NCBI RefSeq assembly: GCF_003048675.2
Contig: NZ_CP060707.1
Span: 434,001 to 498,000 of the forward strand
Length of the DNA stretch: 64,000 bases
Reading direction: 5' to 3'
From: Campylobacter concisus
GTDB taxonomy: Bacteria; Campylobacterota; Campylobacteria; Campylobacterales; Campylobacteraceae
The notes beneath the pieces are model-generated. The model did no database searches. It was given only the letters and a program-made list of their open reading frames with translations, and was not told the origin of the DNA. A program made the position numbers and the translations under genes. Each line of letters begins with the position of its first letter. The stretch's first letter is position 1. This document shows positions 9,838 through 19,495 of the stretch, in pieces.

Positions 9838-10071
9838 ATGGCAGTATTTGAAGACGTAAGAGACGTAGTTGTAGAGCAACTAAGCGTAGATCCACAAGCG
9901 GTAAAACTAGAGTCTAAAATCATCGAAGATTTAGGCGCTGATTCACTTGACGTTGTAGAGCTAGTTATGGCTTTAGAAGAGAAATTTGAAGTAGAAATTC
10001 CTGATAGCGAAGCAGAGAAATTAGTAAGCATTCAAGACGTTGTAAATTATATAGAAAAACTAGGCAAATAA
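9838..10071 (+). CDS. acpP: Acyl carrier protein
   Basis: 77 residues, strongly acidic, four-helix carrier. The phosphopantetheine attachment serine is Ser36 in [15 protein letters not shown] lies a few bases before the ATG. The gap to fabG (86 nt) holds an AT-rich -10-like TATAAG near 9800, so acpP may have its own promoter, as expected for such an abundant protein. It carries acyl intermediates for the surrounding fab genes. Confidence 0.98.
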   Translation: MAVFEDVRDVVVEQLSVDPQAVKLESKIIEDLGADSLDVVELVMALEEKFEVEIPDSEAEKLVSIQDVVNYIEKLGK

Positions 10072-10105
10072 TTTAAATTTGCATAGTTTGATTTAAGGAG
10101 ATGTA

Positions 10106-11317
10106 TTGAAACGAGTCGTTGTAACTGGTATTGGCATGATAAACGCACTTGGTCTTGATAAAGAGAGCTCTTTTAAGGCTATTTGCGAGGGTAAAACAGG
10201 TGTGAAAGAGATCACGAGCTTTGATGTAAGCGAATTCCCTGTTAAAATTGCTGCCGAGATAACTGATTTTGATCCAAATAGCATTTTAGACGGCAAAGAG
10301 GTGAAAAAAGTAGATCGTTTCATACAGCTTGGCATAAAAGCATCTAACGAAGCTATGGCTGATGCGAATTTTAAGGAGTTTGATGCTCATAAATTTGGCG
10401 TTAGCTCAGCAGCTGGTATAGGTGGTTTGCCAAATATTGAGAAAAACTCAATCACATATTTTGAAAAAGGCGTAAAGAGAATTTCGCCATTTTTCATCCC
10501 ATCGGCACTTGTAAATATGCTAGGTGGCATAGTTTCAATAAACCACGGACTAAAAGGTCCAAATTTATCAAGCGTAACAGCTTGTGCAGCAAGCACTCAT
10601 GCGATATCACAAGCTGCAAAATGCATAATGATCGGTCAAGCAACAAATATGCTAGTTATCGGTGCTGAATCAACTATCTGTGGCGTTGGTATAGGCGGTT
10701 TTGCAGCGATGAAAGCACTCTCAACAAGAAATGAAGAGCCAAGTAAGGCATCAAGGCCATTTGATGCAAACCGCGATGGCTTTGTAATGGGCGAGGGCGC
10801 TGGCGCACTTGTGCTTGAAGAGTACGAGTCGGCTGTTGCAAGAGGTGCTAAAATTTACGCTGAAGTAGTTGGATTTGGTGAGAGCGGAGATGCACACCAC
10901 ATCACATCACCAACACTTGAAGGTCCATTAAGCGCGATGAAACAAGCACTTGATATGGCAAAAGGCGTAAAGATAGACTATGTCAATGCACATGGTACTT
11001 CAACGCCAGTAAATGATAAAAATGAGACAGCTGCGTTAAAGGCTGTTTTTGGCGATAAGTGCCCACCAGTTAGTTCAACTAAAGGTCAGACTGGACACTG
11101 TTTAGGCGGTGCTGGTGCGATCGAAGCTGTCATATCTATAATGGCAATGAGAGATGGCATCATCCCTCCAACGATAAACTACGAAACGCCAGATACAGAG
11201 TGCGATCTAGACTACGTTCCAAATAAAGCCAGAAAAGCTGATATAAAAGCTGTTATGAGCAACTCGTTTGGCTTTGGTGGAACAAACGGCGTCGTGATAT
11301 TTAAAAAGTTGGATTAA
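10106..11317 (+). CDS. fabF: 3-oxoacyl-[acyl-carrier-protein] synthase II
   Basis: 403 residues, condensing enzyme of fatty-acid elongation. The start is TTG at 10106, five bases after AAGGAG; the ATG at 10101 reads straight into a stop. Cys160 in VTACAAS is the acyl-accepting nucleophile. The two histidines are in [11 protein letters not shown] and GQTGHCLGG, and the C-terminal NSFGFGGTN is typical of KAS I/II. It sits directly between acpP and accA. Confidence 0.97.
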   Translation: MKRVVVTGIGMINALGLDKESSFKAICEGKTGVKEITSFDVSEFPVKIAAEITDFDPNSILDGKEVKKVDRFIQLGIKASNEAMADANFKEFDAHKFGVSSAAGIGGLPNIEKNSITYFEKGVKRISPFFIPSALVNMLGGIVSINHGLKGPNLSSVTACAASTHAISQAAKCIMIGQATNMLVIGAESTICGVGIGGFAAMKALSTRNEEPSKASRPFDANRDGFVMGEGAGALVLEEYESAVARGAKIYAEVVGFGESGDAHHITSPTLEGPLSAMKQALDMAKGVKIDYVNAHGTSTPVNDKNETAALKAVFGDKCPPVSSTKGQTGHCLGGAGAIEAVISIMAMRDGIIPPTINYETPDTECDLDYVPNKARKADIKAVMSNSFGFGGTNGVVIFKKLD

Positions 11318-11318
11318 G

Positions 11319-12254
11319 ATGTCAAATTATTTAGATTTTGAAAAGAGCATAAAGCAAATTGATGAAGATATAGCAAATGCTAAGATCAGAGGCGATGAAC
11401 ATGCTGTTGAAATTTTAAATAAGAACCTATCTAAAGAGATATCAAAAGTATATAAAAATTTAAACGAATATCAACGTTTGCAACTTGCTCGTCATCCAGA
11501 CAGACCATACGCTATTGACTATATAAATTCATTTTTAGTTGATGGCTATGAAATCCATGGCGACAGGGCATTTCGCGATGACCCAGCAATAGTCTGCTAC
11601 ATCGGCTATATCGGAGGCAAAAAGACTGTCGTTATAGGCGAGCAAAAAGGTCGTGGCACTAAAAATAAACTAAAAAGAAATTTTGGCATGCCTCATCCGG
11701 AGGGTTACCGAAAGGCTTTACGCGTAGCAAAATTGGCTGAAAAATTTAACCTACCTATCTTATTTTTGATAGACACTCCAGGTGCATATCCTGGTGTTGG
11801 CGCTGAAGAGCGAGGTCAAAGCGAGGCCATAGCTAGAAATTTATTTGAATTTGCAAATTTAAAAACTCCAATAATAGCTGTCGTTATCGGCGAAGGCGGA
11901 AGTGGCGGTGCTTTAGCAATAGGCGTGGCTGATAGACTTGCCATGATGAAAAACTCTGTCTTTTCAGTCATTTCGCCAGAAGGTTGTGCAGCGATACTTT
12001 GGAACGACCCAGCTAAACAAGAGCAAGCTACAAAATCTATGAAGATAACGGCTGATGACTTAAAAAATTTATCGCTTATAGATGACGTGATAAACGAGCC
12101 GATAAATGGAGCCCATAGAGATAAAGACGGTGCCGCAAAAGCACTTGCAAACTACTTCATCTCAGAGCTAGCCGAGCTTGAGAAGCTTGATATAAACGAG
12201 CTTGTCACAAAAAGAATAGATAAAATTCTCTCTATCGGAGCTTATGAAGAGTAA
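11319..12254 (+). CDS. accA: Acetyl-CoA carboxylase carboxyltransferase alpha subunit
   Basis: 311 residues, normal length. With AccD it transfers the carboxyl group from biotin to acetyl-CoA to form malonyl-CoA, the building block used by the preceding fab genes. Family landmarks are [51 protein letters not shown] and [10 protein letters not shown]. It starts one base after the fabF stop, so the two are co-translated. Confidence 0.97.
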   Translation: MSNYLDFEKSIKQIDEDIANAKIRGDEHAVEILNKNLSKEISKVYKNLNEYQRLQLARHPDRPYAIDYINSFLVDGYEIHGDRAFRDDPAIVCYIGYIGGKKTVVIGEQKGRGTKNKLKRNFGMPHPEGYRKALRVAKLAEKFNLPILFLIDTPGAYPGVGAEERGQSEAIARNLFEFANLKTPIIAVVIGEGGSGGALAIGVADRLAMMKNSVFSVISPEGCAAILWNDPAKQEQATKSMKITADDLKNLSLIDDVINEPINGAHRDKDGAAKALANYFISELAELEKLDINELVTKRIDKILSIGAYEE

Positions 12255-12264
12255 AATTTATAGT

Positions 12265-12300
12265 CACAAGTGAGTTGAAATTTAAGTAAATTTACTTGTG
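12265..12300 (+). terminator. Weak hairpin downstream of accA
   Basis: CACAAGTGA pairs with TTTACTTGTG (one G-U pair) across an AT-rich loop in the 202-nt gap after accA. No T-run follows, so it is at best a weak or Rho-assisted end of the fab operon. Confidence 0.3.
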
Positions 12301-12456
12301 GCTCTCCTTGACGCTAAATTTAATGTAACTTTTTTAAATTTTAAAAATTAAACAATTTTATATTTTTATCCCACTCTTTTAAATTTTATTAACTCATCTA
12401 TGCGACTTTTAAGTCTTTAAAGCTAAAATTCTTAGCAAATTTCATAAAGGCTATTT

Positions 12457-13311
12457 GTGGATAAATTTCAAGAAAAATATATAAAACTTTCAAAAGATTA
12501 CTACAAAAATAACGGCAATGCGGCAAGCGTGGAGGCTTTGTATCAGTTCAAAGAAGAGCTTGAGGCAAGCGAGGATATGCAGGCAAAGAGCGTTTTAGTA
12601 GATATTTATCAAATTTTGTCTATGCAAAAGAGTGCTTACGAGCTACTTTTAAAGATACACGATAAAAACGATAAAAAGCAGCTAAAAACACTTGGTTACC
12701 TTGCGCAGTTTGTGGATGAGGGCGACAAATGGGCGGTGCCAAGGCCAAAGAGTAAAGAGCAAATTTTAGCCCAAAAGGCAAAGGCTGCCACCTTGCCAAA
12801 ATTTCGCTATCACCCAGAGCCATTAAAAACTGGTGCATTTAAAGATAATATGAGTGTCATTTGCGAGTGCTGTGGCAAAAACACAGAAATTTATTACAAC
12901 AATGGCATCTACAGCGAGCAAGATGTCACCTATCTTTGCCCAGCCTGCATTGCAAATGGTGAAGCTGCTAAGAAATTTGACGCTACCTTTGTGCAGGGCG
13001 CCGATAATCTTGTCACAGATGACGCCAAAAAAGATGAGGAACTCTTTGAAAGAACACCTGGTTATGAGAGCTGGCAAGGCGAGCACTGGGTGGCGTGTTG
13101 TGATGATTATTGCGCATTTTTGGGCGATGTGGGCACGAAGGAGCTTGAGGAGCTCGGCATCGCAGACGAGGTTTTTGCGGACTACGCAAAAAGAGACGAG
13201 TATGACGTGAAAATGGCTCGCGAGCTACTCGTAGCGGGCGGCGATTTTGCTGGGTATTTGTTTCGCTGCTTGCACTGCAAAAAGTATCACATCTACATTG
13301 ATGCTTGCTAG
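12457..13311 (+). CDS. CbrC (UPF0167) family protein
   Basis: 284 residues from a GTG that follows AAAGG by 6 nt. The C-terminal 160 residues are a CbrC/UPF0167 domain. A first cysteine pair (CECCG) and a second (CPAC) suggest a zinc ribbon, followed by the family's TPGYESWQGEHW block, CCDDYCAFLG and a last CLHCKKYH. The first 100 residues are helical. CbrC was named for colicin E2 tolerance in E. coli; its biochemical role is unknown. It lies alone after the fab operon and next to a DUF1963-like gene, in a patch that interrupts otherwise conserved order. Confidence 0.8.
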   Translation: MDKFQEKYIKLSKDYYKNNGNAASVEALYQFKEELEASEDMQAKSVLVDIYQILSMQKSAYELLLKIHDKNDKKQLKTLGYLAQFVDEGDKWAVPRPKSKEQILAQKAKAATLPKFRYHPEPLKTGAFKDNMSVICECCGKNTEIYYNNGIYSEQDVTYLCPACIANGEAAKKFDATFVQGADNLVTDDAKKDEELFERTPGYESWQGEHWVACCDDYCAFLGDVGTKELEELGIADEVFADYAKRDEYDVKMARELLVAGGDFAGYLFRCLHCKKYHIYIDAC

Positions 13312-13323
13312 AAAGGGAAAAAT

Positions 13324-14166
13324 ATGGATCTAAATGAAATTTCTAAAGGCTGCAAAGAGCGCGGCTTGGATGAGCTTTTTGAGTTTTTAAAGCCAATGGC
13401 TAAAAATGCTATAAAGATAGATACGCAGGCTAAAGATGACGGTGATATCGCTGTTGGAGCGTCTAAATTTGGCGGACAGCCAGATCTGCCAGCTAGCGTG
13501 CCTTGGCCCTCAAATGAAAACGGCGCGCTTAGCTTTGTGGCGCAGATAAATTTTGCTGAAGTTAGTAAATTTGACACCGACGGACTTTTGCCAAAAAGTG
13601 GCATGCTCTATCTTTTTTATGATATAAATTTACGCATTTGGGGCTATGACCCTGCTGATAAAAAGGGCTTTGCCGTGATCTTTAGTGAGGCAGTTCAAGA
13701 CCAGCTTGCTCGCCAAAACATGGATAGTGGAAATTTCACATTTGGCGCACGCTCTCTTAGCTTTAAAAACGAGTTAAATTTGCCAAGTTTGCAAAGCTCG
13801 CTCGTGCCATTTGGTAAATTTAGCGAGGAGGAGTGGGAGGCATATCACGAGATCATCGAGCCAAGCTGGCAGGCCAAAGAAAACAAGCTCCTTGGTCACT
13901 CTGACAACATTCAAGACGGCATGGAGCTAGAGTGCGAGCTCGTGGCAAATGGCCTTGACTGCGGCGATGGTAGCGCTTATCACCACCAAAATATCGCTGA
14001 GTTTGAGAAAAATGCCGCCCAGTGGCAGCTGCTTTTGCAGATAGATAGCGACTGGGAAAGCGACATGGACTGGGACGGAGAGGGCAGAATTTATCTGTGG
14101 ATAAAGAGGGATGACCTGGCGGTGCGCAACTTTAGCAAGATGTGGCTAGTTTTGCAAACAAGCTAA
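13324..14166 (+). CDS. DUF1963 (YwqG-like) family protein
   Basis: 280 residues, soluble, acidic. The family signature SKFGGQPDLPASVPWP is at residues 46-61, followed by LSFVAQINFAEV, LYLFYDINL-type strands and the C-terminal WDGEGRIYLWIKRDDL segment. The function of the family is unknown. It begins 12 nt after the CbrC-like gene, so the two are probably co-transcribed. Together with other small stand-alone DUF proteins in the window it could be a stress or immunity-type accessory protein, which is inference only. Confidence 0.8.
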   Translation: MDLNEISKGCKERGLDELFEFLKPMAKNAIKIDTQAKDDGDIAVGASKFGGQPDLPASVPWPSNENGALSFVAQINFAEVSKFDTDGLLPKSGMLYLFYDINLRIWGYDPADKKGFAVIFSEAVQDQLARQNMDSGNFTFGARSLSFKNELNLPSLQSSLVPFGKFSEEEWEAYHEIIEPSWQAKENKLLGHSDNIQDGMELECELVANGLDCGDGSAYHHQNIAEFEKNAAQWQLLLQIDSDWESDMDWDGEGRIYLWIKRDDLAVRNFSKMWLVLQTS

Positions 14167-14228
14167 TTATGAAAATTTATTAAGATCGCTTGTTTTTTGT
14201 ATCATTGACAATCCTTTTAAAGGGATTT

Positions 14229-14594
14229 ATGCCTAAAATTTCATCACGTAGGCACTTTCTTGCTACGATTGCTTTGCTTGCAGTAAGTGTCATTTTGCCT
14301 ACTTTTGCTCACACGTCGTCCACAAAAGGTCGAAGCCAAACAAATTTAAAAAAGATGATTAAAAATATCGTTTTAGTTCATGGCACATTTGTTGATGGTT
14401 CTTGCTACGCTGAGTTGATCCGCCACTTGCAAGAAGCTGGCATTAACACCGTTGCTGTGCAAAATCCGCTAACTTCTCTTGCATCAGCGTTTTGCAAAGC
14501 AGATAAATGCAAAGACAAAAGTGGGCATCTTTTGATGATCTCACAGCCAAAAGGGCTGGCAAACTGGCTCATTGAGATTGCGGATTTGATCTAA
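14229..14594 (+). pseudogene. Truncated Tat-exported alpha/beta hydrolase
   Basis: 121 codons from the ATG at 14229 (AAAGGGA just upstream). The N-terminus has a twin-arginine signal (SRRHFLAT and a hydrophobic stretch). The hydrolase begins NIVLVHGTFVDGS and reaches QNPLTSLA, as in alpha/beta hydrolases of the VHGAFxDGS type. It then jumps to a tail resembling the family's C-terminus (MISQPKGLANWLIE). The nucleophile elbow GHSxGG and the cap region are absent, so about 120 central residues appear deleted in frame. It should be inactive as a hydrolase. Confidence 0.65.
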
Positions 14595-14761
14595 TTTTAT
14601 AAAACAAGCCACTTTAAATGAGTAGCTTGAAGCTAAATTTTACTAGCATTTTTGCCCATCAAGGCTTTAAATTTATCTTTTCTTTTTATAAAATACCAAG
14701 CTTATCAATGCCCAAATTTAGGCAAATTTTAGTAAAATCTTCAAAAATTTAAAGGCAAAAT

Positions 14762-15376
14762 ATGTTTAATGGCTTAATCAGAGAGCTTGCCGAGGTCATT
14801 AGCTACTCGCAAAATGTTCTACGGCTAAAGGCTAAATTTCGCCCAAATTTAGGCGACAGCATCGCAGTAAATGGCGCTTGCTTAAGCGTGACCAAACTAT
14901 ATGAGGACGGCTTTAGCGTGGAGCTAAGCGCAGAGAGCAGGGCAAATGTCGCGGTTGAAAATTTAGCTGGCAGGGTGCATATCGAGCCTGCGATGAAGCT
15001 AGCAGAGCGAGTAGATGGGCATTTGATGCAAGGGCACATCGACTTTATCGGCGTGATCTCAGCTATCAAAAAGCATGAAAACGGCGTTGATTTTTACATC
15101 GACCTGCCAAAGGAGGCGATAGCTCTGATGGCAAACAAGGGCTCGGTGGGCGTTGAGGGCGTGAGCCTTACGATAAATGAAATTTTGCCAAAGGGCATAA
15201 GGCTAACCATCATACCGATCACGTTTAGAGATAGTCTTTTTGGCACTTTCAAGGTCGGCAGACGCGTAAATATCGAGAGCGACTTGCTGGCTCGCTACGT
15301 GGCTAGGATGCTTGAGGCTAAGCAAAATGGCGGCCTTAGCTGGGACGAGGTCGAGAGAATTTCAAGCCTCTACTAA
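14762..15376 (+). CDS. ribE: Riboflavin synthase (alpha chain)
   Basis: 204 residues, made of two similar lumazine-binding barrels. It dismutates two 6,7-dimethyl-8-ribityllumazine molecules to riboflavin. Landmarks are the N-terminal MFNGLI (MFTGII in most homologues), GDSIAVNGACLSVT, HIEPAMKLAERVDGHLMQGH, and the second-repeat GVEGVSLTIN. The pgeF gene starts 10 nt downstream, suggesting a shared transcript. No FMN riboswitch is visible in the 167-nt upstream gap. Confidence 0.94.
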   Translation: MFNGLIRELAEVISYSQNVLRLKAKFRPNLGDSIAVNGACLSVTKLYEDGFSVELSAESRANVAVENLAGRVHIEPAMKLAERVDGHLMQGHIDFIGVISAIKKHENGVDFYIDLPKEAIALMANKGSVGVEGVSLTINEILPKGIRLTIIPITFRDSLFGTFKVGRRVNIESDLLARYVARMLEAKQNGGLSWDEVERISSLY

Positions 15377-15386
15377 GCGAGCGAAG

Positions 15387-16103
15387 ATGCGTGAAAATTT
15401 AGAGATCGTTTTTGATAAAAATGGCATAGTGGCTGGCTTTACAAATAGATTTGGTGGCGTGAGTGAGGGTAAATTTAGCTCGCTAAATTTGGGCGATCAC
15501 GTGGGCGATGAGCCAAAAGATGTCATAAAAAATAGAGAAATTTTGGCTAAAAATTTGGGCGTTAGGCAGCTTAAATTTATGAAGCAGATCCACTCGGACA
15601 AGGTTTTTGTCCTTGAAAACGAGGAGGATGAGCTGCCAGAGTGCGACGCTGTGATCACAAATTTAAGCGATGTGGGCATCTGCGTTTTGGTGGCGGACTG
15701 CTCGCCAGTTGTGATGATAGATGAGAGGCAGGGTGCCATCTGCGTGGCTCATGCGGGCAGAGCCGGCGTGATGCTAAAAATTTGCACAAAAGCCGTTATG
15801 CTTATGGGCGAGAAATTTGGCTCAAGAGCGGGCGAGATGAGCGTCTTTGTCGGAGCAAATATAAAAGGCGGCTGCTACGAGGTGGGCGAGCTTGATCTTG
15901 GGGAATTTAACGCATATAAGATAGGTAGAAATTTTGATATGAACGCAGCCTTGAGAGATGAATTTAGCGCACTTGGGATTAGAAATTTAAACTTTAGCGA
16001 GGTCTGCACGCACTGTGACGAGAGATATTTTTCATACCGAAGAGACGGCGTGTGCGGTAGATTTTGCGGATTTGCAGTGAAATTTAAGGATAAAAATGTA
16101 TGA
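15387..16103 (+). CDS. pgeF: PgeF/YfiH family laccase-domain protein
   Basis: 238 residues from the ATG at 15387; longer readings overlap ribE. This family (YfiH, YlmD, formerly polyphenol oxidase) acts as a purine nucleoside phosphorylase/deaminase or a peptidoglycan-editing factor. Zinc-site residues are visible: the aspartate/cysteine in VADCSPVV, the histidine in AHAGRAG, and a C-terminal CTHCDERYFSYRRDG. The N-terminal FGGVSEGKFSSLNLGDHVGD is typical. Assignment to the family is firm; which activity matters here is unknown. Confidence 0.9.
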   Translation: MRENLEIVFDKNGIVAGFTNRFGGVSEGKFSSLNLGDHVGDEPKDVIKNREILAKNLGVRQLKFMKQIHSDKVFVLENEEDELPECDAVITNLSDVGICVLVADCSPVVMIDERQGAICVAHAGRAGVMLKICTKAVMLMGEKFGSRAGEMSVFVGANIKGGCYEVGELDLGEFNAYKIGRNFDMNAALRDEFSALGIRNLNFSEVCTHCDERYFSYRRDGVCGRFCGFAVKFKDKNV

Positions 16104-16302
16104 GAGCTTTAAAAATCCACTAGCGGCAAAAATAGCTCAAAACGCTAGAAATTTGGGCTTTGAGCAGCTTATGAACGAAGAGTTTGTGCAGATGCTACTT
16201 AGCTCAAAAAAGATGGAGCTAAGCGCCGTGGATAGGGAAAATATCGAGCAAATTTTTATAAAACTGATGGAGATAGAAGAAAAAGTACAACTTAGCAAAT
16301 AA
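16096..16302 (+). CDS. Small helical protein of unknown function
   Basis: 68 residues, all helical in appearance, no signal or membrane segment, charged C-terminus (MEIEEKVQLSK). It overlaps the end of pgeF by 8 nt and precedes iadA by 10 nt, so translational coupling is likely and the gene is probably real. I recognise no family. Confidence 0.65.
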   Translation: MYESFKNPLAAKIAQNARNLGFEQLMNEEFVQMLLSSKKMELSAVDRENIEQIFIKLMEIEEKVQLSK

Positions 16303-16312
16303 AGGAGAAAAT

Positions 16313-17452
16313 ATGCTTTTGCTTAAAAATGCTAATCTATACACGCCAAAATTTCTTGGCAAGCGCGATGTTTTGGTAGGTGGCGGTAAAATTTTAGCTA
16401 TCGGCGAGGGGCTAAGCTTTAGCGTAGAAGGGCTTGAAATTTACGACCTAAAAGGCAAAATTTTGGCTCCAGGCCTCATTGATCAGCACGTGCATATTAC
16501 GGGTGGTGGCGGCGAGGCTGGATATCACTCAAGAACGCCTGAGATCACGCTTAGCCAGATCGTAAAATACGGCACAACGACGCTTGTTGGCGTTTTGGGG
16601 ACTGACGGGGTCACTAGAAGCTTGGAAAATCTCTACTCAAAAGCAAAAGCGCTCGAGTTTGAGGGCATCTCGACCTTCATCCACACTGGCTCATACGCAA
16701 GCCCCTGTGTGACATTTACCGGCGACATCGCAAAGGATCTCATACTAATCGACAAAGTGATCGGCGTCAAGATCGCACTGACCGACAACCGCGGCAGCTA
16801 CGTCTCAAAAGAGGAGCTCATCAAGATCCTAAGCAAGATACGCATAGGCGGCATGGTCTCTAAAAAAGGCGGCGTGCTTCACATGCATATGGGCGGACTG
16901 AGCGAGAAATTTGACAACGTCTTTAAGGTGATAAAAGACTACGAATTTCCAGTTCATTACTTCTCGCCGACACACTGCGCTAGGACGAAGGATCTGTTTA
17001 ACGAGGCTTTGAAATTTCAAAAAATGGGCGGAAATATCGATATTACAAGCGGTGGGAGTAAATTTGCCCCACTTCACGAGGTGGTGGCTTATGGCGTTGA
17101 AAATGGGCTAAATTTAGAGCGCCTAACGATGAGCTCAGACGGCAACGGCAGCGTGCCTAAATTTAATGAAAATGGCGAGCTTGTGGGATACGGCTGTGCC
17201 TCATGTGCGTCAAATTTAGAGGTATTGCAAGCTTTGGTAAGAAATAAAATTTTAAAGATAGAAGACACTTTGGCTTTGATGAGTAAAAACGTGGCGAAAT
17301 ATCTAAATTTAAGCCAAAAAGGCGAGATAAAAGTGGGCAATGACGCTGATCTTTGCGTCTTTGATGAGGAGCTAAATTTATACGACGTGATCGCAAAAGG
17401 CGAGTTTTGTGTCAAGGACGAAAAGGTCGTTAAAAAAGGCTTTTTCGAGTAA
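16313..17452 (+). CDS. iadA: Beta-aspartyl-peptidase (isoaspartyl dipeptidase)
   Basis: 379 residues, amidohydrolase superfamily. It cleaves beta-aspartyl dipeptides left by protein damage. The start has AAAGGAG upstream. Metal ligands are in DQHVHITGGGGE, with later histidines in LHMHMGG and HYFSPTH, and an aspartate in MSSDGNGS. The sequences GYHSRTPE and GTTTLVGVLGTDG fit IadA better than dihydroorotase or adenine deaminase. A C-terminal GNDADLCVFDEEL closes the beta sandwich. Confidence 0.9.
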   Translation: MLLLKNANLYTPKFLGKRDVLVGGGKILAIGEGLSFSVEGLEIYDLKGKILAPGLIDQHVHITGGGGEAGYHSRTPEITLSQIVKYGTTTLVGVLGTDGVTRSLENLYSKAKALEFEGISTFIHTGSYASPCVTFTGDIAKDLILIDKVIGVKIALTDNRGSYVSKEELIKILSKIRIGGMVSKKGGVLHMHMGGLSEKFDNVFKVIKDYEFPVHYFSPTHCARTKDLFNEALKFQKMGGNIDITSGGSKFAPLHEVVAYGVENGLNLERLTMSSDGNGSVPKFNENGELVGYGCASCASNLEVLQALVRNKILKIEDTLALMSKNVAKYLNLSQKGEIKVGNDADLCVFDEELNLYDVIAKGEFCVKDEKVVKKGFFE

Positions 17453-17525
17453 ATTTAAAGAAATTTGAGCTTTATTTGTAGCTAAAGAAATCTTTAAATT
17501 TAGCTTCAATAAAGCCAAGTTTCAA

Positions 17526-17531
17526 TATAAT
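17526..17531 (+). promoter_or_regulatory. Probable -10 box of the rpsB operon
   Basis: TATAAT, 112 nt before rpsB, in the 190-nt gap after iadA. It is followed by a structured leader. Confidence 0.55.
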
Positions 17532-17548
17532 CCAAGCTTTATTTCACA

Positions 17549-17593
17549 CACGACAATCCTAAATTTGGTTGTGCGAAAGCATTAATGGTCGTG
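17549..17593 (+). promoter_or_regulatory. Structured leader of rpsB-tsf
   Basis: CACGAC (17549-17554) pairs exactly with GTCGTG (17588-17593). Inside, CAATC can pair with GGTTG. The element sits between the -10 box and the rpsB ribosome site, where autoregulatory S2-binding leaders are found in other bacteria. S2 control in this species is inference. Confidence 0.4.
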
Positions 17594-17642
17594 GAGGATA
17601 AAACTAAATTCAAGGCAAAATGCCTAAAACAAGGAGAAACTC

Positions 17643-18431
17643 ATGGTAACTATGAGAGATTTATTAGAGTGTGGCGTACATTTTGGTCACCAAACACGCC
17701 GCTGGAACCCAAAGATGAAAAAATTTATCTTTGGCGAGAGAAAAGGTATCTATATTATAGATCTACAAAAGACTATCCGCTACTTCCGCTACACTTACAA
17801 CATTGTTCGTGACGCAGCCGCTGAAGGCAAGTCAGTGCTATTTGTCGGTACTAAAAAACAAGCTATCGACGCTATCAAAGAGTACGCTGAGAAATGCGGA
17901 ATGCCTTATGTAAATCACCGCTGGCTAGGTGGTATGATGACAAACTTCGGTACTATCCGCCAGTCTATCCGCAAACTAGAAGTTATCGAGGCTATGGAAG
18001 AAGATGGCTCGATAAATTTACTAACTAAAAAAGAGGCTTTGATGCTTCGCCGCAAAAAAGAGAAGCTTATCGCAACTCTAGGCGGTATCCGCAATATGAA
18101 AAGCCTACCTGATATGATATTTGTCGTTGATACAGTTAAAGAAAAGATCGCTGTTCAAGAGGCAAATCGCTTAAAAATCCCAGTTGTAGCACCAATAGAT
18201 ACAAACTGCGATCCTGACGTTGTTGATTATCCTATCCCAGGAAACGACGACGCGATCCGCTCTGTTCAGCTTTTCTGCCAAGAGATGGCTGAGGCGATCA
18301 ACGAGGGCAAATCACTTCTTGAGCAAGATGGTGGCGAGCAAGCTGCTGGCGAAGAAGTAAGCCAAGATGAGAAAGATGCAGTTGTAGCTGAGGCTATGAG
18401 CGAAGAAGACTTTGGCGAGGACGAAGAGTAA
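17643..18431 (+). CDS. rpsB: 30S ribosomal protein S2
   Basis: 262 residues with AAGGAG upstream of the ATG. It carries S2 family blocks [42 protein letters not shown] and [10 protein letters not shown]. The last 30 residues are a strongly acidic tail. It overlaps tsf by one base (TAATG), the classic rpsB-tsf pair. Confidence 0.98.
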   Translation: MVTMRDLLECGVHFGHQTRRWNPKMKKFIFGERKGIYIIDLQKTIRYFRYTYNIVRDAAAEGKSVLFVGTKKQAIDAIKEYAEKCGMPYVNHRWLGGMMTNFGTIRQSIRKLEVIEAMEEDGSINLLTKKEALMLRRKKEKLIATLGGIRNMKSLPDMIFVVDTVKEKIAVQEANRLKIPVVAPIDTNCDPDVVDYPIPGNDDAIRSVQLFCQEMAEAINEGKSLLEQDGGEQAAGEEVSQDEKDAVVAEAMSEEDFGEDEE

Positions 18432-19495
18432 TGGAAATAACTGCACAAATGGTAAAAGAGCTCCGCGAATCAACCGGAGCTGGCATGATGGACTGCAAAA
18501 AGGCACTTGGCGAAGCAAATGGCGACATGGAAAAAGCTGTTGATATCCTTCGTGAAAAAGGCCTAGGTCAAGCTGCTAAAAAGGCTGACCGCCTTGCAAG
18601 CGAGGGCTTAGTAAGCGTTGAAGTTTGCTCAAAATGCAAAAAAGCAACTATCAGTGAGATCAACTCTGAGACTGACTTCGTTGCTAGAAACCCACAGTTT
18701 CAAGCACTTGCAAAAGACACAACAGCTCACATCCAATCAAGTGGTATAAAAACAGTTGAAGAGCTAAATACAAGTACTTTAAATGGTGTTAAATTTGAAG
18801 AATATTTCAAAACCCAGATCGCAACTATCGGCGAAAACCTTGTAGTTCGCCGCTTTGAGACTATTAGTGCTGATGATAAGGGCGTGGTAAATGGTTACGT
18901 TCACTCAAATGGCCGTGTTGGCGTACTTATCGGTGCAGCTTGCGAAAGTGCTGAAGTTGCAAACAAAGCAGCTGAATTTATAAGAAATTTATGTATGCAT
19001 GCAGCTGCTATGAAGCCAAGCGTTATAAGTTACAAAGATCTTGATAGAGATTTTGTTGAGAAAGAATTTATCGCACTTCGCGCCGAACTTGAAAAAGAAA
19101 ATGAAGAGCTAAAACGCCTAGGCAAGCCACTTCACCACATCCCTGAGTATGCTAGCCGCTGCCAGATAGGTGAGGCAGAGCTTGCAAAAGCTACAAAAGT
19201 GATCGAAGAAGAGCTAAAAGCTGAGGGCAAACCTGAGAAAATTTGGGATAAGATCATCCCTGGCAAGATCGAGAGATTTTACGCTGATAATACAGTGCTT
19301 GACCAACGCCTTACACTTTTAGGTCAGTTTTATGTAATGGATGATAAAAAGACTATCGAACAAGTTATCGAAGAGAAGAGCAAAGAGCTTGGCGGCAAGA
19401 TCAAGATCGTAAAATACGTTCGTTTCGAGCTTGGCGAAGGCTTAGAGAAAAAAGTAGATGACTTTGCTGCAGAAGTTGCTGCTCAAATAGGCTAA
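18431..19495 (+). CDS. tsf: Elongation factor Ts
   Basis: 354 residues. It recycles EF-Tu by nucleotide exchange. Landmarks are the N-terminal UBA-like domain (VKELRESTGAGMMDCKKAL) and the TDFVARN motif that contacts EF-Tu. A Cys-x2-Cys pair (CSKCKK) just before it is seen in epsilonproteobacterial EF-Ts. It overlaps the next gene, an ABC ATPase, by one base. Confidence 0.98.
   Translation: MEITAQMVKELRESTGAGMMDCKKALGEANGDMEKAVDILREKGLGQAAKKADRLASEGLVSVEVCSKCKKATISEINSETDFVARNPQFQALAKDTTAHIQSSGIKTVEELNTSTLNGVKFEEYFKTQIATIGENLVVRRFETISADDKGVVNGYVHSNGRVGVLIGAACESAEVANKAAEFIRNLCMHAAAMKPSVISYKDLDRDFVEKEFIALRAELEKENEELKRLGKPLHHIPEYASRCQIGEAELAKATKVIEEELKAEGKPEKIWDKIIPGKIERFYADNTVLDQRLTLLGQFYVMDDKKTIEQVIEEKSKELGGKIKIVKYVRFELGEGLEKKVDDFAAEVAAQIG

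Noticed and set aside
17585-17812. 75-codon open frame upstream of rpsB
   Set aside because: It overlaps the rpsB start in another frame and has no family sequence.
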